In this document: positions 19,036 through 27,500 of the stretch, one piece after another | How positions within the stretch are numbered: position 1 is the stretch's first letter | Layout of the letters: every line of letters begins with the position of its first letter | Origin: Bigelowiella natans CCMP2755 | Taxonomy: Eukaryota > Cercozoa > Chlorarachniophyceae | Assembly: GCA_000320545.1 (NCBI GenBank) | Contig: ADNK01003093.1 | Coordinates: 22,501-50,000, forward strand | Length of the DNA stretch: 27,500 bases | Direction of reading: 5' to 3' | Program-made: the position numbers and the translations under genes | The notes under the pieces: generated by a model | Databases searched by the model: none | What the model saw: the letters and a program-made list of their open reading frames with translations, nothing else | Told to the model about the DNA's origin: nothing

Positions 19036-20666
19036 AATAATAATTAAGCTGCATGAATTAGCAACAACACAGTTAAATGTAGTGAGTAGGTTCTGCATTT
19101 GTTCTATTTGTTCTTCGTCAAGTCATTGTAGTACTTCAACACAAGCCTTTGGTATCTCCAATTTGTCGGGGGGAGGGGGTGTTGCATCAATATCTCGAAA
19201 TGTAAGTGAATAAGTGTAATGGCGAGGTGTTTGCCCTGGTAGGCCAGAAAAGCCTTCGGTGAATTGTGCAACCTGCAGATGACGACGACGATAACGATAA
19301 TAAATAGGATGATGATAATGATGATGATGGTGGTGGTGGTGATTATTAAAACAAGAAGATGGCATCTTTTGCATCAATTCATCGCCATACATTCATTCGT
19401 TTATTATTACGGGAAGAACGCCATTGCTACTCGTATTCTCGTCCTTATTGGCTGCTGTGAAGAGTGTCAAGTTTACATCCTTGGATTTAAAACACCACAC
19501 TGACACATTTTTGCCTTCGAAGTCCTTCTCACCACCATACCTTATAGCAAAGAGAAAGAAACACACAACAACTAACGATGCTGATCATCATTTTGGATTT
19601 GTAACACAACGACACACTAGATGTCTCGGCTTTGGTCTCCATTTCGATGATTCTTGACATTTTTTTGGGTTTTTTTGGCGCAATGTGTGTCCGAATGAGA
19701 TGTGATTTTACTTTGAATATTTGAGCCATGCCCACATATCGTAGAAATGTGATGAGGAAGAAGACATGTTGCCAAGTGGTCGACAGACACCATTCAAGAG
19801 AAAGTAGGAGCTGTCCTCATTAAGATACGTGCTTGATTGTGCTATTCCTTTAATTATGATGATGCAGTAGTTTCCAAGGGTTTAATTAGCACCTCTTTCA
19901 TTCTTCCCCCCCTCTCTTCCCCCCCTCCCCCCTCTCTCTCTCTCCCTCATCAAGAGCGACAGTTGTAGTTCATGTGTGGCGAGACTTCTTGATCTAAACA
20001 TCATGATCCAGCACCTATTATACTACTACAAAGGCGTGATATTTAGTATTAATTCCCTCCTCCTACCTGGTAAGCCGAATATTGATGCATTCGTAGGCTC
20101 TCCAACATTGACCTGGACCCTTTTCACGCCATCGTAGTACAACGTCGCATTTCCTGTAAAATAGTATTGAAAGCAATGTATGTGAAGCGAAATAATAATA
20201 TGAAGCATTCGAACTAGGCCCCACCACACAACAACTGCAAGTTTTTGTACCTGAGGAGAATCCCCCGGTTTGGGTCACATTTGCCGAAAAACGCTCGGGA
20301 AGCGAAGGAGGGGAGGGCTCTCCTACAGGGTGATCAATGTCCAGCAGGTCGAAGAAGTCCAGCGACAATGTTGCCTATGGGAAAAATAATGGGGGAGGAG
20401 GAGGAGGAGGGAGGAGGAGGAGGAGGAGCACGGTTGCTAACACGCTACCTGCTTCATAGCATATCCCATAATGACTTTTGCATGCAGACACACATTATTT
20501 GCACTCTTCTCTTCTTCTTCTTCTTCTTTCTTCTCACCGCCATCATGGCGTTGAGCATAATGGTCATCTTGGACAGATGTAGTAGTGCCTTCTTCTTCTT
20601 CTCCTTCACGTGAGGCGGAATCCCTTTCATAAAACACCTGCGACATGAATATAGCGATGTCGCCAT
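17491..20666 (-). CDS. Secreted, N-glycosylated Cys-containing protein, 10 exons
   Basis: Exons from 5' to 3': 20666-20538 (start uncertain; ATG at 20567 also possible), 20374-20251, 20153-20067, 19841-19712, 19540-19411, 19272-19135, 18820-18641, 18375-18220, 18001-17855, 17655-17491. All phases match; about 461 residues from the first ATG. At least eight N-x-S/T sequons (NVT, NAT, NAS, NMS, NVS, NLT, NTS, NIS) and about 11 cysteines outside the leader fit an extracellular protein. The C-terminal part reads TCFDVRSGG, YKIWVDGRFGQYALCNGYN, WFSFPEKGQCQ, ACTWYIEERVKTVNISC. From memory this layout resembles an unnamed family seen in oomycetes and diatoms. The leader (MTIMLNAMMAATLSL) is only weakly signal-peptide-like. 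No catalytic motif recognised. Confidence 0.82.
17656..17687. repeat. (AAC)n array serving as a minus-strand acceptor tract
   Basis: On the minus strand this is (GTT)n running straight into the TTAG acceptor of exon 17655-17491. Confidence 0.93.
17815..17854. repeat. (CTA)n array starting at a minus-strand 5' splice site
   Basis: On the minus strand, exon 18001-17855 is followed at once by GTAGGA and then an array of AGT/GTA triplets to about 17815. Confidence 0.93.
18172..18205. repeat. (CT)n array
   Basis: CT array (GA on the minus strand) in the intron downstream of exon 18375-18220 of the secreted-protein gene. A TG array lies in the same intron at about 18027-18053. Confidence 0.95.
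18220..18375 (-). CDS. Cys-rich core exon of the secreted protein
   Basis: Acceptor CTTACAG, donor GTAGTA, phase 0 to 0. Reads VFTCFDVRSGGTKKDHYG, WVDGRFGQYALCNGYN and GTCVGREDFK. The next exon opens with VGRESSLG, so the VGRE motif is repeated across the junction. Confidence 0.88.
18558..18640. repeat. (TCA)n and (CTA)n arrays starting at a minus-strand 5' splice site
   Basis: The CTA array at about 18609-18640 reads (GTA)n on the minus strand and begins at the first base after exon 18820-18641. A TCA array (18558-18592) follows further into the intron. Confidence 0.93.
18990..19032. repeat. (CT)n array
   Basis: CT array (GA on the minus strand) in the intron between exons 19272-19135 and 18820-18641. 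Confidence 0.95.
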
Positions 20667-20883
20667 TAAAATAGACCCATGAATTTAGTCAAATAGTGTT
20701 ACTCTTTTTCGATGCAGTCAGACTTAAAAAGTGCCACGAGGGAAACTAGCAAAACCACAAGCTGCCTTCCTCCATTTCCCCTCTTCCTCCTCCTCCTCCT
20801 CCTCATCTTCCCAGTATTCGCTCAAAATTGGTAAGTGCTGTTGTTTGCAATACAAAGGAAGAATACGGCGTACTTCCTCCCTA
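20667..20883. promoter_or_regulatory. Divergent promoter interval between two secreted-protein genes
   Basis: The two genes point away from each other, with candidate starts at 20666 (minus) and 20884 (plus). The spacer holds a (TCC)n tract at about 20770-20807. No TATA box or other motif can be claimed. If both starts are right, the spacer is only about 220 bp, short enough to be shared. Confidence 0.4.
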
Positions 20884-21350
20884 ATGGCGTCTTCTTCCTT
20901 CTCAAGTTCCTTTATGTCATTTACCCCCATCTTCATCATCTTGTTCAAGTTCTTAATTATTGGGGTCGTCTCTGCGAAAACTTCTTTTATTCCGGAGCAG
21001 CCCAGTGAGAATGGCGCTGCCCCTGCTGATGTAGGGAAAATAGAAGCAGGAAGAGCACCAGTACCGATGGTAGGCAAAATCAAGAACGTTACCACCACTG
21101 GAGGGGGTATGTTTGCAGGGGGGAAAGAAAGCGAAGAAGGGTACGATTATGGCAATCCAAAATATGGATGTATGCTTGGCGAGAGGCCGATGCAGGTGGT
21201 ATCAACAGAAAAGGAGGAATTATAAGAAGAACGTGAGATAAGAAATATATTATCTTTAATTACGGAGGACACATATGTCAAGTGCTGATACCGTCGTAAC
21301 TCGAATGTATCTTAATAATGCTTGGATAAGCATATGTTATACGGACAAAA

Positions 21351-21398
<48 letters not shown>

Positions 21399-21809
21399 AC
21401 ATTACGTACGGCCCACCAAAACCACAACTCATTTATAACAAGATGTTATGTCTAAGGAGATACCTTCATTTTTCCGGTCAAGCTGATAATCCCCAGTTCG
21501 TAGTGGTAATAATGTAAATTGCTGAATGATCAGGTTTTAGGAGTCGCTGGTGACTTTTGTAGTCCAGAATGCACGACAAGCCACAAGTGTCCCACACACA
21601 CCGCTCCTGGTGTAACCGCTACACCTCAGTGCGCCCTGACAACATCGAGCGAGCAAGAATTTTGTGTTCTTATTTGTATGTCTACGAGTCAGTGTGCAAG
21701 TGGCGCATTGTGTCATCCCATATCTGGTGTGGGCATTTGCACCTTCCCTGCTGCTGATGCCACATTTCCAGAACAAGGAAAGCTATTAGCACATCATAAA
21801 TTAAATTAG
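20884..21809 (+). CDS. Secreted Cys-rich protein, 2 exons, 195 residues
   Basis: Exon 1, 20884-21195, has a clear signal peptide (hydrophobic PIFIILFKFLIIGVVSA before KTSF); Met codons at 20884 and 20914 are both usable and I chose the first. A short low-complexity spacer leads to YDYGNPKYGCMLGERPMQ. Exon 2, 21534-21809, joins in phase 0 and reads VLGVAGDFCSPECTTSHKCP, APGVTATPQCAL, EFCVLICMS, ISGVGICTF, with nine cysteines (ten in all). From memory the APGVTATPQCAL...C..IC pattern recurs in proteins of diatoms and other stramenopile algae with no assigned function. A (CA)n array occupies the intron at 21352-21393. Confidence 0.87.
21352..21393. repeat. (CA)n array
   Basis: CA array in the single intron of the Cys-rich secreted-protein gene. 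Confidence 0.95.
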
Positions 21810-23048
21810 CTGGTAGTAGTTCTCACATAGTAGTAGTATTAGGTAGCTCGGATAAGGCTTGTTGTATATGCCGTGAGCATACAATTGCTGATGACGCCGC
21901 TAAGATTAGATTTACATGTACGGGATGGGGAAGAAATATTATGTCATACGTGTATATAATACGCACATTAAAAAGTTATCATTGTGGTACGTACGATATG
22001 ACATGTACGTTGAACATGTCATCATTGCCATGTTTGAGTAGCATAGCATCGAAATAAGCTGCCTCCGAGCCCATGTAGCAATCCAAATCCCATTCAAGCG
22101 AATCATTACGATTGAAAGTGGTGCGCAGTCTGTTGTTGTGTGCGTGAGTGCATGCATTATAATGGCTCGTGTACACACGTTGTGGTGTTATACATATACA
22201 TGCATGCGATGATGCACACAGCGTCACCTCAGTACGAATTCGCTTCAATAATGTATGATTAATACTCCTTTTATAGTTTTGATGAGGATGACAACGGAAA
22301 AGTTTTAACTTGTTATTCATTATATCCGTCTTGTTCGTAATGCTTTTGATGGGCGCATAGCCGCAATTATCTGCTGTTGGGGAGCGATCTAGCGATTTCG
22401 GTGCACTAGTGCGTATTAACACAACAACTCTGTCACAGTCGTGACTGATTGATCATTCGGGTTCTTCGTAGCAACGACCATGCCATGCATGGTATGATGT
22501 GAAGACGCACGTTTATACCGCTGTGTTATATAGACGGAATTGCACCGAAACGGCGGTTCATCGGGGCGATTATGTCCTCGCTTGTTGGAGAATAAAGTAT
22601 GATTTCGGTCATTGCGACACGAAGGAATTAACACCCATGTTTTCTCACCTTCGTCGCCGTTAAAACCCCTCGGGCTACACTAACGAGTTTTCATTTGCAT
22701 CAGCGGGTAAGTAGATCGGAGTTCTGCACAGATTGTCTTGAATAAGATAGTTCTTAATACTAGTTCTCTATTCTCAGTCAGCATTTCAACACAACTGAAA
22801 TTATTTAATAATTGGTTTCATTCTTTGATCGTAGGAAGACCTAGACTGTTCAGACGGGTAACACCTACCATTTATGGTAATCAAGTATTTGATTGATTGG
22901 CTGCTTTCATAATTTGATCAGCGAGTGTTCAGAAATCCCCCTTGTTTGTATGAATTGTGGTTATTATCTTTCATAATGTTCCTATACACTCAACGAATAA
23001 CTCTGCTACCTGTCACATCGTTGTGTTTTTGATCTGATAATGTTGTTT
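21810..23048. other. Intergenic region between convergent genes
   Basis: Tail-to-tail spacing between the Cys-rich gene and the minus-strand gene ending at 23049. It contains TGCATGCA-like palindromes near 22150-22215 and 22480-22500. A 147-codon minus-strand ORF at 21979-22422 is open but lacks any recognisable domain or splice context. No microsatellites of note. Confidence 0.6.
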
Positions 23049-23727
23049 CTACGCCAGTCCTAGCATTCTGAGCATCGACTTTTCAATTACAACAAAAGAA
23101 GAAAGCAAAGACAAGCCAGCAACCCACATGTTAGGAGGAAGTATGTATGTTTCCAACATGTGAAAATAAGGAGGGTAAATATGGCGACTTTCTTTCCAAG
23201 ATTGCACACAGCATACGCACACACACACACACACGCACACACGCGCGCGCAATGTTTAATGCCATATCAAATGGACACTATGCAGAAACATATTCTGTTG
23301 TGGCACTTGAGGAGTGCTAGATGGTGATTGGAATCACTTCTATCATGATGTGTTGTTGTTGTTGTTGTTGCTGCTGCTCTACAATCTGAGAGAGAAGAAT
23401 AAGAAACCTTTTTTCTCATCACTTTGATCTTTAAGCTCATCAATCCTGAATAGCCTTGACGCCTAATTGTTCGAAAAGGGTTGGAACACGCAACACATGA
23501 ATCGTTGCACACACAAACATTGATATATTTGTGTTTCCTGCAAGTTGGGCTTCTTTTATCCGAGAGCAAAGGGAAGAGATGTATGCACTCATACGCTATA
23601 AATTGTTCTTTTGTGTTGCAAGTACGTTGGTCGCACTGACTACCTGTGACTCTATCTGCGCCTCTCCCATTATCGGTCTCACTACTTACAGAAAAGCAAC
23701 AAAGATATTTATCAGAAGAAGAAGCAT

Positions 23728-23767
<40 letters not shown>

Positions 23768-23853
23768 TCTATAGGGGGTGCAGAAGTGTGTGAGTTTATG
23801 TGTTCAACGACAGCATTCCCCATCATCGTATCTTAGCGTGCGTGGGGTGCAGT

Positions 23854-23886
<33 letters not shown>

Positions 23887-23983
23887 TAGTAAACTGTGGA
23901 AGTAGTAGTAGTAGTAGTAGTAGTATTAGCACTTTTGTTGGATATTTGGTTCTGCTACAGTGTTGTCGAGCCAAAATCCTCTC

Positions 23984-24015
<32 letters not shown>

Positions 24016-25248
24016 CTTTGTTCTGAATTACCATCCTCCTCATCCTCTTCATCAACGTATCCTGCATCGTCAGGCAGTTCTTTCTCTCCTACACCGTCAT
24101 TTTGTTGCAACCATCACACTCCATCGACATAAATCATCATCAGGAGTTAAAACAATGAGGAAGAGTTCTTGCTTAGCCATACCATCTTTGGGAATCAACT
24201 CATGTTGAAACCCACCATTCCTTCGTAGCACATCACTCTTTTTTCCCTTCTTTGAGGAGGAGGAGGAGGAGGAGGGGGGTTGTTGCTTTTTATGCAACAC
24301 CTCAAAACCTATCACAGAAACGATTAGAAAGAGATGAGGAGTCCGAAAGAATCCCTTCGATGATGAATAAAATCACGGCTGCGGCAACAAACTGATATCA
24401 ACAATTGGTTTTCGCTTTCCCCTTGAGTAATGCCGTTCAATACACTGTTTGTATCTGAACGGATGAAATAGTAGCAAGTAATGTTTGCTCACATTCCTTC
24501 TAAGTGTGCAGTTATGTACTACTACTACTACTACTACTACAACTCTATTTCACTCGTTGGTGTTATGTTCATATACGGCGGCGCACACAAATAACACATA
24601 AAAAGGCTGACCGCATACTGATAGCATCGATTTCATCCTCGTAAGCAACTGTTTCGAACAAGAGTCAGCACTTCAATAAAAATGTATCATTATGAGCATA
24701 ATCATCATCGTAATAACTTCGTAACTCACTGCCTACCTTCTCAGGGATTTCCTCTCTTTCCTTAATCATTTTTTCATCGCTGTTGTCAATGATAGCTCCG
24801 AACAAAATTCTTTGCATTTTACCCTCGGCTGAGAGATAAATATGGCAATAAAAAGTGTACAACAATTGTGGTGACATTGCAACAACATCTAAATCAACAC
24901 TACTGATGTTTTGCCAACTTGCACCCTCTGCTTTTTCTAAGTCCCCCCTTCTCTTCCCATAAATTCTCTGATCTACATCTCATTCTTGAGAAGGTAGCAT
25001 ATATTATTGTGTGAAGGATTAGAAATCATCTATTAGTATAGTCTCTTTTCTTCTTCTTCTTCTTTTTCTTCTTCTTCTTCTTCTATTCCGATATTAGATT
25101 GAACATCTACGTGTAACACACCTTCTTGTTTTTTCCTTTTTTCTTTCAATTCTTCAGCACTGTTGTAGGAAAAGCACACACCAAGCACAAAAGCGAAGAA
25201 CCAGTCAAAATCCATCACCACCCCATTACATTTAGATGTTCCGAACAT
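23049..25248 (-). CDS. Unknown membrane-associated protein, 10 exons, 286 residues
   Basis: Exons from 5' to 3': 25248-25122, 24828-24730, 24648-24612, 24454-24393, 24308-24112, 23980-23933, 23595-23519, 23462-23408, 23294-23279 (16 nt, tentative), 23191-23049. They sum to 861 nt with all phases matching. The N-terminus starts MFGTSKCNGVVMDFDW and continues into the hydrophobic FFAFVLGVCFSY, a signal anchor or signal peptide. The middle is charged (KMIKEREEIPEKVG, YEDEIDAISMRYKQCIE, HYSRGKRKP) with a Ser run (SSSSSSS) encoded by TCC repeats. The C-terminus is again hydrophobic (YILPPNMWVAGLSLLSSFVV) followed by basic residues. I recognise no family. The last hydrophobic segment superficially recalls C-termini of P-type ATPases, but no other ATPase motif is present. 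Confidence 0.72.
23733..24016. repeat. Cluster of (CT)n, (CAG)n, (GTA)n and (CAA)n arrays
   Basis: CT at 23733-23765, CAG at 23851-23886, GTA at 23900-23927 and CAA at 23982-24015, interrupted only by the 48-nt exon 23980-23933 of the unknown gene. The poly-Gln and poly-Asn readings on the plus strand are repeat artefacts. Confidence 0.93.
24112..24308 (-). CDS. Central exon of the unknown membrane-associated protein
   Basis: Acceptor GTGATAG. Reads FEVLHKKQQPP, seven Ser, KKGKKSDVLRRNGGFQHEL, IPKDGMAKQELFLIVL and TPDDDLCRWSVM before a GTTGCA donor. It joins RILARQHCSRTKYPTK at 23980. The exon sits between two microsatellites, the (TCC)n inside it and the (TTG)n that precedes the next acceptor. 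Confidence 0.75.
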
Positions 25249-25525
25249 TAACACGGAAATCAAGATTCCTCTAGCCGACCCCCTGCCCACCGCACATATT
25301 ACAAATTATGCTCTTTCTCGGAGTATCAGAAGGAAAAGGAAGAGTTGTTACTTCGCAAATGATGTTGAAACCACCAACTCCTCGTGCAAGATAGGTTGAT
25401 AAGGGTAGTAGTACTAGTAGACTACTAGTAGTAGAAGCAATAGTAGTAGCGGCAATAGCACCTTAATTTGCCATCATCCTCGTCGTCTCCCTCACCCGAT
25501 CCCCCTCTAGTCACCAACCTTGGCA
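25249..25525. other. Spacer between two minus-strand genes
   Basis: About 277 bp between the stop of the TRPV-like gene and the proposed start of the unknown gene. It contains TAG/CTA-type triplets (25408-25450) and a C-rich stretch. No exon supported, and no clear polyadenylation signal identified. Confidence 0.4.
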
Positions 25526-26423
25526 TTACGCTACATGTCGCAGTAACAGTAAATATAGATCAGGTGCATCATGATGCGCGTATGTAGTAAACTCATCGAT
25601 CATCAGTATGCTGTAACAGCAATGATATATACCACCTCTACTACTATCTTCCTCAATTTCCCTCCCATCCGAGATTAAAGAAGGTCAAAGCGAGAAATCG
25701 TACGTATGCTATCACCATTATGCTCAAAGCAGCATTCACTCCTCAACGCTGCTGCTGCTACTACAACTACTACTACACGTCATACGATAGTACCGAGTCG
25801 TAGGATCTTTCACAGGCATTCCTGCCTCCTCGGCTCTAATACCTATGACGATGAAAGCAGATATGATGGTGATGAAGGTGATGAAGATGATATCTACCAA
25901 CTACCACGTAGCAGCCTCTTCGTGCACGAACATAATTGTTTGTCGTATGGATGTATTCGCACATGAACGTGTCCTCAGCAGGATTCGTATATATAGTTTT
26001 AAAGCACCGGTATCATCGTCATGTGTGTGTGTGTGTGTGTGTGTGTGGGTGTGCATAAACATATATATATAATATAGAGTTTTTAAGCTCCGTCGCTATC
26101 ATCGTCATAATACTTTACTATTCATGCTGTGCTGCTGTCACTACTACTACTATACTACTACTACTACTACTACTACTACTACACTTTGTTGTTGTTCTTC
26201 TTCTTCTTCGTCCTACTCTACGATGTAGTAGTACTACCAACGGTTCCCTTCATCCAGTTTGGGCAGAGTCTTTCCGTCTCTAAGTACGTATACATCATCA
26301 CCAAAAGTTGTTTCTCGTGTTGCTTGAGGCAGTCATTAATTCAATTATACTGCGCCATATCATTGAGCATGATATGATAGTGCACATTGGCGTGTTCCCT
26401 ACTGTCTTGGTTTACAAAAATGT

Positions 26424-26469
<46 letters not shown>

Positions 26470-26630
26470 TGTGACTTTCACCGTATACTATTACCTAAGA
26501 CGACATCTGCCCAGGTTTGTAGCTGCACCATATCAGCCTGTTGTTATTAATATTCTCATTGTTTTTTGGTGCAGGTAATGAGGTAGCAAGACCCAGAAGA
26601 GATGTAACATAACAAATACTACATCTAAAA

Positions 26631-26678
<48 letters not shown>

Positions 26679-27216
26679 TATACACATATGACACATGCAA
26701 AGTACACACACACACACACACACACACACCATGTATGAACGTACGCATCAGGTATAGAATGGTGATCATATGAAGATTATACCTCCTTAGTCACCTCTCC
26801 TATCGTCTCAGCCATCACCTAGATGTCAATGTAGCAGTGCTGATTCATGAGTTGATTATGATGACTGATCAATTGGACAACATTCTGGCAGCATCAGTAT
26901 CGCCTATTTGTCTATAACAAAACCGTGGAGTTCGTGTACTTATTCTTCTTACTCACCGCAATGAGGAGATTCAGCAACACAATTATGTGAAGAACACCTA
27001 CGATAAAATGGACAAGATGATGACCATTGACGACATATGCATGAATGCCGTTGATCATATTATGCGTGTTTTCTTTTGAAGATGTATTGTGCGCGAAGTT
27101 CTTCTCCATTGCAGAAGTTACTTACCAAAGATAAATTGTATGGAAAAGAAAGGGATTTTATGCTCAGGTTCATCTGTGTACCTATGATTTATGAGAAGCA
27201 AAACATCTATGGGTCA

Positions 27217-27290
<74 letters not shown>

Positions 27291-27500
27291 CTTATTGTTC
27301 ACAATCTGTGTAGGTTTGTGAATAGCTCACGAAGGCTCAAATCCAATTGAGATGAAGAACAACTCTGAAACCCACAGCCTGTAATCGTGCTCGCCTAATA
27401 CAGATATATATCAATATCAATATATATATATATATATAGAACAACGAAGACGTAGAGAGATCGTTCATTGCGTAAAAAGTAGAGTTGTGAGAAACAGAAG
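25526..27500 (-). CDS. TRPV-like cation channel, 3' part (pore, S6, TRP-box and C-terminus)
   Basis: Non-selective or Ca2+-permeable cation channel of the TRP superfamily. Exons from 5' to 3': 27378-27331 (tentative), 27173-27126, 26997-26957, 26818-26783, 26537-26495, 26279-26238, 25973-25905, 25821-25779, 25610-25526. Phases match throughout. Reading: FFSIQFIFGVLHIIVLLNLL, then IAVMAETIGEVTKE, ADMVQLQTWADVVL, ETERLCPNWMKG. This follows the TRPV order LNxLIAxMGETxxxIxxES, then the LQ-containing TRP box and an ILxTE-like segment. After it come about 75 basic and Tyr-rich residues ending in LYLLLLRHVA. The ankyrin repeats and S1-S5 expected upstream would lie beyond the right edge. The pore-loop exon is uncertain in frame. 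Confidence 0.8.
26020..26182. repeat. (TG)n and (CTA)n arrays
   Basis: TG array at 26020-26047 and CTA array at about 26140-26182, in the TRPV-like gene intron between exons 26279-26238 and 25973-25905. Confidence 0.93.
26425..26729. repeat. (TA)n arrays flanking a TRPV-like exon, plus (CA)n
   Basis: TA arrays at 26425-26464 and 26634-26672 and a CA array at 26706-26729 surround exon 26537-26495. The two TA arrays are about 170 nt apart and mutually complementary. Confidence 0.94.
26783..26997 (-). CDS. S6 and post-S6 exons of the TRPV-like channel
   Basis: Exon 26997-26957 encodes VLHIIVLLNLLIA with a strong GTGAGT donor. Exon 26818-26783 encodes VMAETIGEVTKE with a CATCTAG acceptor. They join in phase 0 to give LLNLLIAVMAETIGEV, the S6 exit typical of TRP channels, in particular the TRPV pattern with ET after the gate. 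Confidence 0.85.
27219..27288. repeat. (AT)n(GT)n compound array
   Basis: AT array followed directly by a GT array in the intron between the tentative pore exon (27378-27331) and exon 27173-27126. Confidence 0.95.

Noticed and set aside
18875-19213. Plus-strand ORFs around 18875-19213 and 19264-19503
   Set aside because: They are antisense to exons 19272-19135 and 19540-19411 of the secreted-protein gene or translate GA/CT repeats.
20731-20883. Upstream in-frame extension of the Cys-rich gene to an ATG at 20731
   Set aside because: The extra 51 residues are mostly Ser from a (TCC)n repeat and would bury the clear signal peptide inside the protein; the later Met codons place it at the N-terminus.
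21979-22422. 147-codon minus-strand ORF without microsatellites
   Set aside because: It is intergenic, has no recognisable domain, no splice partner and an amino-acid mix (many His, Thr, Arg) typical of random translation of CATG-rich DNA.
23049-23191. Possible P-type ATPase C-terminus
   Set aside because: YILPPNMWVAGLSLLSSFVV recalls the last helices of P-type ATPases, but no DKTGT, TGES or GDG motif occurs anywhere in the connected exons.
23531-23836. Plus-strand ORF with a hydrophobic start (YKLFFCVASTLVALT) that looks like a signal peptide
   Set aside because: It overlaps minus-strand exon 23595-23519, which is phase-linked to its neighbours on both sides; the rest of the plus ORF is a CT repeat and shows no continuation.
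1-27500. tRNA, rRNA, CRISPR, transposon or viral genes
   Set aside because: No cloverleaf, rRNA-like block, spaced direct repeats, reverse transcriptase, transposase or capsid motifs were found by reading both strands.

Overview
This is a eukaryotic nuclear window. Protein-coding segments are short exons bounded by GT...AG with matching phases, separated by introns packed with microsatellites (TA, CA, CT, TAC/GTA, CTT and TCA arrays). Most long single-frame ORFs are translated repeats, so genes were rebuilt exon by exon from splice signals, phase and protein sense. High intron density, two families of secreted Cys-rich proteins that I associate (from memory, unsearched) with stramenopiles, and Kv and TRP-type channels suggest a protist, perhaps a stramenopile alga or relative. 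That assignment is an inference of low to moderate confidence.

Layout. (1) About 1-4579, minus: a DHHC palmitoyltransferase, 15 exons, with its 3' end off the left edge and its 5' end unresolved. (2) About 5056-10706, plus: a Shaker-type voltage-gated K+ channel, at least 22 exons and at least 736 residues, with a long acidic and low-complexity C-terminal tail. (3) 10707-11853: intergenic, rich in GCATGC/GCTAGC-like palindromes. (4) 11854-16086, plus: a complete 13-exon, 770-residue ankyrin-repeat and coiled-coil protein. (5) 16087-17490: intergenic between convergent genes. (6) 17491-20666, minus: a 10-exon, roughly 461-residue secreted glycoprotein-like protein. (7) 20667-20883: short divergent promoter interval. 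(8) 20884-21809, plus: a 2-exon, 195-residue secreted Cys-rich protein. (9) 21810-23048: intergenic between convergent genes. (10) 23049-25248, minus: a 10-exon, 286-residue membrane-associated protein of unknown family. (11) 25526 to beyond the right edge, minus: the pore, S6 and C-terminus of a TRPV-like cation channel.

Functional theme. Three genes belong to membrane excitability or its modification (Kv channel, TRPV-like channel, DHHC acyltransferase), one is an ankyrin scaffold, and a divergent pair encodes secreted Cys-rich proteins. No shared pathway is shown by the sequence; neighbourhood in a eukaryote is weak evidence. The most unusual general feature is that microsatellites sit exactly on splice signals: GTA arrays begin at 5' splice sites, and TTG or CTTT arrays form the polypyrimidine tracts of 3' splice sites. 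The Kv channel is notable for a TLGYGD filter cut by an intron and for a 26-nt exon inside S3.
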